Below, piece after piece: positions 12,431 through 23,994 of a stretch of DNA of 64,000 nt. This stretch comes from Tamarix chinensis (lineage: Eukaryota; Streptophyta; Magnoliopsida; Caryophyllales; Tamaricaceae), in the NCBI GenBank assembly GCA_030549775.1, contig CM060174.1, positions 41,335,086 through 41,399,085 on the forward strand, given 5' to 3'. A program made the translations under genes and the position numbers. Each line of letters starts with the position of its first letter. Positions within the stretch are counted from its first letter, which is position 1. The notes under the pieces are model-generated. The model saw nothing but the letters and a program-made list of their open reading frames with translations. It ran no database searches and was not told the origin of the DNA.

Positions 12431-13169
12431 TGCACACTTTTCTCACTTAGGGTTTCTTCCCAAAACCCTAGTCAAGTCTTCCATGCATTCTTATACCAAC
12501 CTACGTACTGTTTTTCACATATAAACTCTAATACTCTAACAAGTATTCCCTTATCTTAATTAATCTTCAAGTCAACTTTTCCCACATAAAATTCATACCT
12601 ATGCAAAGGCTAACCATCCCATGCAAATATTAGACTCCCCATGCATATTTTGGTCCATTCCCTTAAGTTATTCCCATTATTCCTCCTTTTATCCACCCAT
12701 AGGTCATAAGATATTTAGGCCATCATTACCATTCTTTAGTCAACTCACTTTCCTCATTCTTTTCTATTTCTCTCACAACCACGTCATACTAATTAGAATC
12801 TCTTATCATGCATGTCATGAGGGGCAATACAACACGGGCACAATTCAAGTTCAAATAATAATATCACATTACACATATTATAAACACATGCAACTTACCT
12901 TAGCTCCATGCTTAGCAAGTTGTGCTACAAGAACATGATAATATAATATATAAAGCACTCATATCAAATCAACACACATAGCACATTCTCACACACAAAA
13001 GGCCTTAACCATATCCTTATCTAATACGGCATCCGGCTTGAAGCACGCTCCTACGTCTCCTTAGGATTTTAAGTTGGTTCACCTATAAGAAGAAAATACT
13101 AAGGGTTAACTTCCCTCTTACCAAAATTAACATTATTTCCTACCTACCTTTATCATAGCCTAATATTAG

Positions 13170-13447
13170 GGTTACTAATAATAATAGCAGTTTTATAAGT
13201 AAAAGTAGGGGTATTATTCTCAAAGTAGCTAATCATACTATTACTAGTCAAAATAGTCTTGGTAGTTATATAGGTCCATGTCAAAGTATTATTAGTAATA
13301 TTTCTATTACAAAAGATAATAGCTTTACTATTAACAACAACAACAACAACAACAACAACAATAATAATAGTGATAATACTAATAATAACCCAGATCATAG
13401 CAATAATAATAATAGTATTAGTAATACTAAAATAGTGACAATAATGA

Positions 13448-13497
<50 letters not shown>

Positions 13498-13575
13498 TAA
13501 TAATAATAATAATAATGATAGTAGTAATAATAATATTAGTGATACAAGTAATAATAACAATAATAATAATCATAA

Positions 13576-13614
<39 letters not shown>

Positions 13615-13711
13615 TACTATTATTAGTAATAGTTTGAATCTTGATAATAATAATAATAATAAAGGTTCTAAAAATCATAATAATAGTAACATTAGTAGTA
13701 ATAGGGCCAAG

Positions 13712-13745
<34 letters not shown>

Positions 13746-13955
13746 GTAATAATAATAGTGATAATAATAATAATGATAATAATAATAATAATAATAATAA
13801 TTCAAATCTTAGTAATAATAATGATAGGGTTCGAATAATCATGTTAATATTAGCATTAGTGATAATATTGCCTAAAGTTAGTAGTAGTAGTAGTAGTAGC
13901 CACAGTAGTAATAATGATGATGATGATAACGATATTAACACAATAAAATAATTAA
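13170..13955. repeat. Trinucleotide mosaic array (AAC, ACT, AAT, AGT) in LTR A
   Basis: About 780 bp made almost entirely of NNT/NNA triplets: AAC repeats near 13338-13365, ACT near 13447-13497, AAT near 13498-13620 and 13640-13800, and AGT near 13880-13900. LTR B has a shorter array at the homologous position (28500-28780). The poly-Asn, poly-Ile and poly-Val frames over it are artefacts. Confidence 0.9.
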
Positions 13956-13979
13956 CAAATAAATAAATTATTTTTAAAG

Positions 13980-15085
13980 GTTAGGGAGGCTAGGCCACAA
14001 CCTAGGGTAGTGGTGATTAGGCAGTGCCAGCGGCAGTGGAGGAGGAAGTGGGGTTGGAGATGGGGATTTCTGGGCTAGAAGAGGGGGAGTGAGAGGATGG
14101 TTGTGGTGGTGGTGGGTTCTCTAGGTTGAGGAGGTTGGAATGGTGGTGGCGGCGCAACAAAGGTGGCAGTATAGGCGGCGGTTGTTGTCATGGCCGAAGG
14201 TGGTGGAGGAGGAGGGAGGGTGAAGGAGAGGGAGTTAGGGAGAAAGGAAGGTAGAGGGAGGTAGCGGAGACTCTGTTGGGTGTTTTAGGATGTAGGAGGA
14301 GTGGTGGTTGCAGTGGGGATGGCGGCGCGAGGGGCGGCGATGGAAGGGAATAGGTAGGTTGGATAACCAACTTTGCACAAATGTGACACTCATGCAGGAA
14401 TAATTAGAGGTGGTGGGTGTTGTGGTTTGGTGGAGAGTGATGTAGGGAGGAGTTTGGCAAGTGGTTCGGGCGGCAGCGCTAGGCGACGGTAGCGGTGAAG
14501 TCATCTAAAGTGGCAATGGCGCAAGGTAAGGTGGATTTTTTTAAGTAGAAAAGAGAGCTCGATTGAGGTCGGGAATAAGGTATTTATAGGCCAATGAGGG
14601 GTGGATACGATATAGAGGGAAGAGGACAAGAGGGGGTAGGTATGGCAGTATAGCCGACCGGCGGTGGTAGGGTAGTATAGGCCTGCAATGTTACAGGTGT
14701 TGTTTGGTCGGGGGAGGAGAAAGGAAAGAAAGGGGGCATGCATGAGGAGGTACAGGGGTTGGTTGGGGTTGAAAAAGGAAAGGAAAACGACAGGGACAGA
14801 GGAGGTTGTAGGCTGACGACATAGGAGGAGGATGGTGGTGGCAGGGTTGTAGGTTCACGTGGGAGGAGCGGGAGGAAGAAGACGAGCAGCGGGTCGATCG
14901 ATCTAGGGGAAAAGAAAAGAAGAAAAAGAAGGGGGAGAACTGGGCGGTTGGCAGGCGAGGAAAAAAAAGAAAGGTGGGTGCGGGCTGGGCCGTGCGGAAA
15001 AAAGAGGGGGGTCTAACCCGCAAGTGGCAAAAAAGTAGAAAGGAGAGAAAGGAAAGAAAAAGGAAAAAAAATGAAAAATAGGTGG
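13980..15085. repeat. Purine-rich (G+A) block of LTR A
   Basis: About 1.1 kb with strong purine bias on the + strand, opening with GGTGGTGG-type words and closing with GGAAAAGGAAAAAAAATG. The Pro/Ser/His-rich frames on the minus strand (for example 14188-15023) are consequences of the base skew, with no domain. The AT-rich LTR tail follows to 15379. Confidence 0.75.
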
Positions 15086-15384
15086 GTTGGGGTATTTAGA
15101 ATATTCAGGTATTTTTAATATTTAAGAATAACAATATTTAATAAAATAATAATTAAATTTCCCTTTTAGAGTAATTTAGGATATTTTAGATAATTTTTCC
15201 TAAATTTCATTTTAATTAGAAAAACATCCTAACTTTTCCTAATTAAATTATTTATTATTTTCCTATTGATTTTGACTTAAATATCCCCCCTTATTTTAAT
15301 AAAATAATTTATTTAATAAATTTTTCTAATAAATACCTATTTAACATAAATTTCTAAATTATGATTTTGGGATATTTCATATAG

Positions 15385-15670
15385 ACTCTTCATCATGGTC
15401 TATTATTGAATTCAAGTACCTTCCCTTGGCTGTATTATTTAACCTTATAGCACCTCCTAATTGATCTCTATATAATTCTCTATGTTCTTGGACATTTTAC
15501 ACCAATTCTTGTTCGGCAAACCTAGATTTTAACTTTTGTAATTGTGTTTGTATTGTAAGTGTTTGTCTAAGTTAACCATTAGTGACATCTAAATTGTTTG
15601 AAATTTTTTTAATAGCTTCACACATGGCTTGAAAATTTTGTTCCCCCTTCATGACTTGATTACCACTTCA
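15385..15670 (-). pseudogene. Gag N-terminal part of the decayed Ty3-type element
   Basis: This is the continuation of the minus-strand gag that stops at 7800; the two sides join once LTR A and one copy of TATAG are removed. The translation shows a helical stretch (FQAMCEAIKKISNNL, then LRQTL, then LQKLKSRFAEQE) interrupted by stops, typical of the gag N-terminal region. The sense starts near an ATG at about 15650. Confidence 0.5.
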
Positions 15671-16531
15671 CTTAACCACACTTGAGTTCTGCTTAGGGTT
15701 TTTGTTGTATAAACCAAATCAACGTAATGTCACCCTAATATTCTGATTTGATTATTGCACAATATTTTGATTCCAAAGAGTCAAACACACAATAAGAAAT
15801 CAAATATAATAATCACACAACAAAATGAGTACACTTAACACTTATCTTGTTGAATTATTGATATAGAATTCAACAAGTTTTGAAAACTCAATTCAAAGAA
15901 CCCTACAATTTCATGCATGCATTTGAACATTTTAAGCCCAACTTCATGTAGGGAAAAATAGCCTTCCAAACTGCACTAAATCTACTTGATAAAAAGATAC
16001 ATAATATTCAAACTCTCAAATATCAAAACACACAATTAAAACCAAAACAAAACACATACACACTACTCGGCTAAACTCTTTAACCAAGCAAAACTTTTCA
16101 CAAGTTATGCACACTTAGTCAATTCCAATGCCAATTTATGATCCCCACACGGGATCAACCAGCATTAAAGACAACCTAAGCATGAATGCTTTCATGAAAA
16201 AACTAAAAATTCAAAACATTTAAAAGCCACACACACTACACACACAAAATTTTGCACACACTTTCAACAAAAAAAAATCCTTATCTTGGAATATCATTCA
16301 AGATACCTTCAAGAATCATGAAACATGATAACATCACATGTAAAGATCATGTATAACATGCAGGTTTTATAAATTTTCAAAAATAATTTATCAAAATTCA
16401 AAGAGTTCAATCAAGAATAATCAAGAATCTTACTAGAATTCAATGGTGATGTTTGTTATTTTTAAAGCTCTGTGTTGGTTTTGCACTTCTAATGTCGACT
16501 CCAAAAAGCCTTGCTTAGATACCAAATTTGA
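15671..16531 (-). other. Untranslated leader of the decayed Ty3-type element, with primer-binding site
   Basis: AT-rich leader between the 5' LTR (to the right) and gag on the minus strand. At 16513-16524 the minus strand reads TGGTATCTAAGC, close to the plant initiator-tRNA-Met primer-binding consensus TGGTATCAGAGC. It lies 7 bases inside the LTR edge TGTAG at 16532. No coding sequence is seen. Confidence 0.6.
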
Positions 16532-17121
16532 TGTAGAAGATCATCAAGAAATAATCTTCTACAAACAAAGAATTTTCCTTTTATTTCACAAGTTGCAAAT
16601 CATCACAAAACACTTGCACTTCCGAATTGGTTTTGGTTGAACTCGATGGCTTCAGTAGCTTGGTGTTGATCTAATACAAGTTCAATAACCTTCTAAAGAG
16701 AAATATCCTATTTCTCAATAGAAAACTCTATAACTCTCCAAATATCTCAATTGAAGAAGGAGAAGAGAAAAAGAAGAAACGTACATAGCCTCGGTGTAGT
16801 TCTCTCTTTTCGAAGTATTTCATTATGTATATGATTAATACTACCGAGTTCCATGTGTAAAAAGCTTTATATATGCATGCACACATACAATCCCTTTCAT
16901 TAAAAAGCCCATCATTCGGCCTTAATTAATGAAATTAAACTCCTAAAACAAGGCACAAATATATAAAAAAGAATTACAATGACATTTTATAAGCATTACA
17001 AAGTATATAATAAAATAACAAAGCTACACAAACTCTAATTATGTAATACATAGATTTAACATATGTAATCCAAATTTGTGTCTTGTAGCCTTGTTCTTCC
17101 ATGTAAATTTGTAATCCTTAT
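16532..17121 (-). repeat. Right (5') LTR of the host Ty3-type element, interrupted by LTR B
   Basis: Direct-repeat partner of 2685-3540. It begins TGTAGAAGATCATC and runs to ATCCTTAT, where LTR B begins. After LTR B the LTR sense resumes at about 30257 with AATGCCATTGTCTTGTAA, matching AATGTCTTTGTCTTGTAC at 3521-3538. The terminal two bases differ from the partner, and no clear outer target duplication was found. Confidence 0.8.
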
Positions 17122-17954
17122 TGTAACACCCCCAAACATTTACAGTTAAAAATTTTCGTTTATATAGAAAATCGTACACTAAAATAGGGGGCGCTACTGT
17201 CGTGATCGGTACAAAATTGACCCCCGACCAATCTCATACCAACCACAAGGTTGGAAAATTTAAAGATATTAATATGAGTAATAAATAAAACCACAATAGT
17301 TCTAATATTTTATAAATAAAATAGAGTGCACAAGTGTCAGAGTTGATATAAAAATGAAAAGCGAGTACAATAATGCCCCTATGGGGGAAATAAAATGATC
17401 AATAAAATGATAAGAAATTCAAATAAATTTAAGTCTAGATAAAACCCTCTCAAACCCCATGACAAGTACAATAGGCCATCACTCAGTCCCGTCAAAAGCA
17501 TTATAGGCGTCAAAGTTATCACAGGCATCATCTCATACCACCACAAACTCAAGAGGGGTCACTGCTCATGGGAATGAGCAATACCTATAAAAGGGATGAT
17601 TGGTACATTATGTATTGAGTAAGGTAACTAAGAAACTAATATAATCCTCTGAATTTTCAAAAACCTATAATTTAATAAATAGCTTTTATTTGGGAAAAAT
17701 AGCCTTTAAATTTATTTAATATAATTATTTTATGGATTTTTGAGTATATAAAAGTGGATGGGAATATTTAATAAATTAAAATAAATATTTTCTTATTTTA
17801 TCATACTCTTTTTCTTTAAATAATTTTTCAAACCAATATTTTACTAAAATTATCCTTTTTAAGCCCATATATTTAATTATATTAAATTAAATTATTAAAT
17901 AAATTTATTTCTCAAAAATATTACATCCTGTTATTTTATAAATTAAATTATTTT

Positions 17955-19140
17955 AAATTCTCCCATTTTTCCTTTTCCTTGTTTCCTTTTTCTTTTCTTT
18001 CCCCTTTTCTCCTTTTTCCTCATTTCTTTCTTTTTCCTTTTTCCTAACTTCAGGCTGCCAGGCCAGCCTCTTCCCCCCTTACGCACTAGGCCACTGGTCA
18101 ATTTCTTCCCCTCCTCTCCTTCCTCTCCCTCCCTCGCGTGCGTCGGCCCAGACCAGCCCTCTTCTCTCTTTTATTTTCTCCCCCCTACCTGGGCCGGCCT
18201 AGTTCCTTTTTTTTCCTTCCCCTACGCTGACCTGTTGCACCTCCCCCTTCTTTCTTTCTTCTTCTTCCTTCATTGATCACCCCAAGGTGCCCAACCCATC
18301 TTCATCGCCATGCTTCCCACCTCGATCACACTAGCCACCACCCTACCACCACTACAACCCTCCCTCTCTCTCGTCCTTTTTCTACCCATTTTCGAACCAA
18401 AGCAACCCCTACAAACCCTCCCCGCATTCCCTATTTCCCCCCTCTTGTTTTCCTCTTCCTACCACCTACTTGCCACCCTACCACCCTACACGCTGCCACC
18501 TGATCAGCCACCTATTGCCCTCTTCTCCTCTTCCTTTTCTTCTCATCACTGGCCTTCCCACCCTATATTTTTTAGCCCCTTTTTCCCCCCGATCTCCTTC
18601 CCTTCATTTTCTTCTCCTTCATCCTCTTCCCCCATTTTTGGCACCTCCACCCAACTCTGCCGATTCCATCATCGCACCAACCACCTGAACCACCTTCTAC
18701 CACAGCCTGCTACCGCCCTGAACCACCACACAACCCTTGAGCCCTCTACAACCCACCTTCTTCCTCCCATCTTCTTTTTCTTCCCTTGTTCTCCCTTCTC
18801 GGCAACCTCCCTGCAACCCCTCTGTTCGCTACCGTCCCCGCCTCTACCGCCTCCCAAGCCATCAACTTACTCCTTGCAACCTCCTCTACCACCCCCACAC
18901 TTCCTTTGGCCGAAACTAACCCTTGCAGCCCCTCATTTTCCTCTCTTTTCCTTCCTTCTTAGCCCCATCCACTCCTGCAACCCACTTCGCAATGTCACCA
19001 CCGCCGCCCTTGGCCACCAACAACCTATCCCCGACCACGACCTACACTCCTCTTCACCCTGCACCCTTCCCTTGCCCTAAATCCTCCCCCATCTGCCCTC
19101 TTTCCTAGCCCCAAAACCCTAACCCGAAAATACCACTTCC
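17955..19140. repeat. Pyrimidine-rich (C+T) block of element C LTR
   Basis: About 1.2 kb of strong C/T bias on the + strand. It gives long Pro/Ser/Leu-rich open frames (such as 18310-19080) that lack any domain or codon signature. The equivalent blocks lie reversed in LTR D (24000-25080) and forward in LTR F (59790-60960). All three are followed or preceded by a GCTCATGCTGCATGAG-like palindrome. Confidence 0.8.
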
Positions 19141-19834
19141 TCTTCCTTTTCATATCATTTCGAGCCCCTTATCCCTCTTGTTTTACATGTAGCTCATGCT
19201 GCATGAGTAGCATGAGTTGCTGCATTCTTGGTTTAATTTTGGTTGATAATTTTAAGGTATAATAATATTTAAGCTAAGTATTTCATTAATTAATATTTAT
19301 AAAGTCTTATGCTTTTAGTTTTCTTATTTCTAATGTGATAAATATTGATATTATTTTTAGGTGTTGATTTTGCTATCTAAAGCTTGAATATTTAACCAGG
19401 ATACCGATAAGATTTGATTTTTGTAGGAATTAAGGTAATCATTAAACCCCACATAAACGCATGGATAAACGTATTCTAGCACATTAGGATTTTAATATGT
19501 TACTTTGCATGATATATATATTGTTTGACATACTATATGTAGTTGCTTATATTGATTGATAAAAAGGAAAGCATGATAATTTATATGGTATGTGTGTAAA
19601 TATTGCTTAAGGAGAGAGTTTAGTTATTAATGAAAAATGTTCAGCACTTATCCATGATGTGTTATGCTATTGTAACCATTAATGCATGAATAATATTATT
19701 GTGAGCCCTAGAGGCATTTTAGTAATATGTCTTGTGCAAGAATGTGGCCTATTATGTGTGGGTGCTAATGAGTAGAATGTTGAATAATAATATTTGGTGG
19801 GTATTAGATGATGATAATGGAGTATTGGTATTGA

Positions 19835-20440
19835 CATTTTATGTAGGGATGGTAATTTAATAAAAGTGGTATAATGAAGGACAAAATGGTAATTTTTGGA
19901 GAGAAGGGTAAAATGGTAATTTTGAAGGTAAAGGGGTAAAATGGTAATTTTGAAAGTAAGAGGCAAAATGGTAATTTATAAGAAAAAGGGGTATTATGGT
20001 AAATTTGGAAGAGAATGGCAAAATGGTAATTTGTAAGTAAAAAGGGTATTATGGTAATTTTGAAAGTAAAGGGTAAAATGGTAATTTTGTGAGTAAAAGG
20101 TAAAAATTGTAATTTTAGAAGTAAAGGGGTAAAGTGGTAATTTTGGAAGTAAAAGGATATTATGGTAATTTTAGAAGTTAAGGGTATTATGGTAAGTTTA
20201 GAAGTAAATGGGCAAAATAGTAATTTTGTAAGTAAAGGGATAAAATGGTAATTTTATAAGTAAGAGGGTATTATGGTAATTTTGGAAGTAAGGGATAAAA
20301 TGGTAATTTTGGTAGATAACTTGGTAACCTAAACCGAGCAAGGGTTAATTTGGTAATTATGCAACATGAAGGGGTAATATGGTAAATTGGCACGTAAGGA
20401 ATGGATGACTTAATAATTATACAAGCAAGGGGTAAATTAA
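19835..20440 (+). repeat. GGTAAAATGGTAATTTT minisatellite in element C LTR
   Basis: About 20 degenerate units of roughly 24-30 bp, each with the core GGTAATTTT followed by GAAAGTAAAGG or GTAAGTAAAAGG, and alternating AAAATGG and TATTATGG lead-ins. The same array lies reversed at 22600-23340 and again at 61680-62960. Confidence 0.9.
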
Positions 20441-20914
20441 TAATTCGTGTCTAGTATGTTGAGGGGATAATGGAGTTTCATAATAAGACTCAAGTAACAC
20501 TGAATAGTAAGATAATAGTATTTGACAATTAGTAAGTATCACGAGAACGAATCCTAAATCAGAATTGGATGAGATTATGATGGCCTTAATGATTCCTCTA
20601 TGTTATTTTAGATAACCATTTGAATAAGAAATACCTAATGATATCAGAACGATCGAAAGTGAATAAGTATCTGATTGTTGTGCTTTACATGATCACCTTA
20701 ATTAAGACACTAATACTTTACAGTGAAAGACCTCGAGATCGGAAATGGTAGCTCTTTAGGGGTTACTACCCTAAAGACGTGGTTTAGCCCACGATTATTC
20801 TAGTATTTGTAGGTGTGCCTTTGTACCCTAATTAGGCCTTATATCTTACTTTATCTAGCTCCACGAACCTATTTAGGGATATGCATATTTATGGATTAGG
20901 TGTCCTTGTTGGTA

Positions 20915-21036
20915 GGGTACTGAGTAGCTTTATGCACTAGTACGACCAGGGTACCTTTGTGTCCTTAGGTTGATGGTTGAAGGGTACTGAGTAGCTTGTA
21001 TACACCAGTACGACCAGTGTACCTTTGTGTCCCGGG
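20915..21036 (+). repeat. Two-copy 67-bp tandem around GGGTACTGAGTAGCTT
   Basis: Units start at 20915 and 20982. Each runs GGGTACTGAGTAGCTT..CAC.AGTACGACCAG.GTACC and ends with TTTGTGTCC. LTR F has the same pair at 63395 and 63463. Just upstream (20645-20800), a block conserved with 63120-63280 contains GACCTCGAGATCGG and CCTAAAGACGTGGTTTAG. Confidence 0.85.
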
Positions 21037-21149
21037 ATCTTGATCTCCCATATGAGACAAATAAATGGAATTATTATGCTGATTAAAAAAAGGGGAAACA
21101 CTAATCATGAAAGCAAAAGATTAATGAGTTGGGCCTAATTAAATTATGA

Positions 21150-21530
21150 TATTGAGTACCAGTCCACCGGTTATAATAGTAGCCTAGGAGCGTGATGTCC
21201 TAGAAGATAATTATGAGTACCGGTCCACCGGATATAATAGTGGCTAGGAGCGTGTTGCCCTAGATAATGTTTATATATATTCTGGTCCACTGGGGATAAT
21301 AGTGGGGGATTCCGAACTCAATAAATCTAATTTGGTTGTGAATAAATTATGGAAAAATACTAATCACTTATAGTGGAACACCATGTGACTTGGGACCAGA
21401 CCAATCCACCAATATATAATAGTGGTCAGGTGCATTCTGCTTTGTAAATGACCGATCCACCGGTATATAATAGTGGTCAGGTGCATTCAGCCCTGTATGT
21501 GACCGATCCACCGACTATAACAGTGGGGTT
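21150..21530 (+). repeat. Dyad-motif array in element C LTR
   Basis: Six copies of a CCACCGGTTATAATAGTGG-like word (near 21168, 21222, 21283, 21403, 21449 and 21506). Most are followed by a second small dyad of the type CTAGGAGCGTGTTGCCCTAG. This is the reverse orientation of the motif as read in LTRs A and B. Confidence 0.9.
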
Positions 21531-22599
21531 CCCTGTAACACCCCCAAATTCACTACTGAAAAATTTCTTTAATTAAAGGAAATTAGCGGAAGCAAATTAA
21601 GTAAAACGTGAACTTTGGGAGTATTACCGCCACACTTAGTACCAGACCGGTTCACTCATACCATTCCAGTACCAAGTGCTAAGGCTAAGAAAAATGAAAT
21701 ACAATTTGAAAGACATTCAACATGCATAAATCAGAGTAAATTGCAAGAAATTCAACATACTTAAATCAGAGTAGCTCATCAAATCGTTTACAGGAATAAA
21801 ACCCACCAATGGAGGTTAAAGTAACAACATAACATCGAAAACTAAGAAATTAAATGAAGAAGGAGGAAAACCCTAACGATACCGGATAACTCCTTACTCT
21901 CTTTCCCGTAGCCCACTTGAGTAGCACCTGAAAAGACCTGCAAGGGCACTGCCCATTGAATAGGCAGGGGCCCCATAAAGGGAATCCCTTCAGTACTACG
22001 ATACTGAGTAACCCTTTAAAGTCCCACTTAAAAGCAGGCCCGCAATGTAATACATGCATGAAACAAGCTACATACATATATAACATAATTCACATAATTA
22101 ACATTTACATAGCATATCAATATATCATTACGAAAAATCGGTACTTACGGTCTTAAGCCAAGTCATAAACAATCAGCAAACTCAAACAATCAGGCCTTAA
22201 GCCATAAACTCATCATCCAGCTCCACTATAAGTGATTAGTACTTGCCCATAATTTTATTCACATACATAACTGGTTTTATGAGCTCGGGACCCCCCTATT
22301 ATTGCCGGTGGACCGGTCGTAATACACATAAACTCCATCATACCAGGGCACAACGCTCCTGGCCACTATTATAATCGGTGGATCGGGACATCCAACGTAA
22401 CATAGGAGAATCATTAAGGCCATCCTAAACTCCTCTACTTCCGAATTAAAACTCATTCTCGTGATACTTACTAATCAGCAAATATTCTTACCTCGTTAAT
22501 CAACGCTATTAGAGCCATGTTACGAATTCCACAATCATAATGATATACTAGATACAAACTACTTATTTACCCATTTACTTATAAAATCACTACGTCTCC

Positions 22600-23340
22600 C
22601 CTTCCTTATTTGATAAATTACCATATTACCCTCCTTGTTACAAAATCACCAAGTTATCCCTTATTTGATTTAGGTTACTAAATTATTTATCATGCTTATT
22701 AGGACATTAATTCCCCCTTAATAATTATTACACTTAATATACTTTCCATTTAATTGGTTAGATTACCTCTTTGCCCCTTTCTCCTTTATTATAATTAATA
22801 AATTATCCTTGAGTTGGTCAAATTACCAAATTACCCTTCCTCCTTATCCTAATTACCACATTAACCCTTTATTTAGTTAATTACCAATTTACCGTCCTTT
22901 ATTCTCAATTACCAAACTACCCTTCCTCATTGTTAAAATCACCAAATTGCCCTTTGGTTGGTGAAATTACCAAATTACCCTTGCATATGATCATAATTAC
23001 AATTTTGCCCTTCTCCGTTATTAAATTTACCAAATTACCCTTTAGTTATTTAAGTTACCGAATTTCCCTTCTTAATTGTCATAATTACCAACTACCCTAC
23101 TCCATTATCCAAAATTACGAAAATACCCTCCAGTCGGTTAAATTACCAACTTACCCCTCATATTTATCATATTTACCATTTTACCCTTCTATACTATTAA
23201 ATTATCAAATTACCCTTTAGTTATTTAACTTATTATTTTACCCTTCTCAATAATTATTATTTCCCATTTACTCCTTTCCAATGTTCACTTTTACCCCTTT
23301 GATTTACACAATTACCGTTTTACCCCCTTTACCTTCAAAT
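22600..23340 (-). repeat. Minisatellite of LTR D (reverse of GGTAATTTT array)
   Basis: Degenerate units of about 25-30 bp, read on the + strand as AAATTACCAAATTACCCTT with interspersed TTGGTT or TTAGTTA. This is the reverse complement of the array at 19835-20440. Confidence 0.85.
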
Positions 23341-23994
23341 TTACCATTTTACACTTTAGACACCCTTATTATTAAATTATTATTAACACTACATGAAATA
23401 TTAACTTTAATGCCTCATCCATGACTCTTATAATTAATATAATGCTTATTAGCACATATATATAGGTATTAGGCCATACTCTTGTACAATATACATTAAT
23501 AAAATCCCCTAATGCTAGCAAAATATTAAACATGTATTAAATATCACCATAGCATATAACAACATGGATAATAATTAACATTTTCCCTAACCACCAAATT
23601 ATTACCTTAAATAATATCCCCATACATATCATCAATCTATCATGCTTCCTTTTCATCAATAAACACAATAACCACATATAATATGCTAAGCAACATATAT
23701 CAAGCATAATACACATTAATAATGCCTAATGTGATAACATGCGTTAATCCATGCATTTAAGCGAGATTTAACGGTTACCTTAATCCCGCAAAATGTTAAA
23801 CCTTACCAAGCATAATTAGCAATTCAACACCTAAAATAACATTCATCACTATTGTGTTAGAAATAAGAAATAAAAAGGATAAGGCTTTATAAAAGAAATT
23901 TATTTAATAAAACACTTTAAAAAATTATCATTATACCTCCAAAAATTTTCCAAATTAAACCCAAAACAAGGGGAAGCTCACGCTGCATGAGCAG

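Larger units (their letters stand above)
7801..15379 (+). mobile_element. Solo LTR A, long Ty3-type LTR with secondary insertions
   Basis: It starts TGTAACACCCC at 7801 and ends GGGATATTTCA at 15379, and the 5-bp duplication TATAG flanks it exactly (7796-7800 and 15380-15384). It interrupts the gag of the surrounding minus-strand element. No complete internal region is present, so it is read as a solo LTR. It aligns in order with solo LTR B: same start, GAGTAAGGTAAC-type block, dyad repeats, trinucleotide array, purine-rich block and AT-rich tail. Relative to B it carries a 1.57-kb fold-back unit, a partial duplication of the dyad region and an extra segment of about 0.9 kb. Confidence 0.85.

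Noticed and set aside
13427..13951. Asn-, Ile- and Val-repeat frames
   Set aside because: Translations of trinucleotide arrays in LTR A; the same applies to 28545-29015.
18310..19080. 256-codon Pro/Ser/Leu-rich open frame
   Set aside because: It lies in the pyrimidine-rich LTR block, overlaps equally long frames in other phases and has no domain.
19835..20440. Regular repeats that superficially suggest a CRISPR-like array
   Set aside because: Units are degenerate minisatellite copies inside a plant LTR, with no constant repeat or unique spacers.
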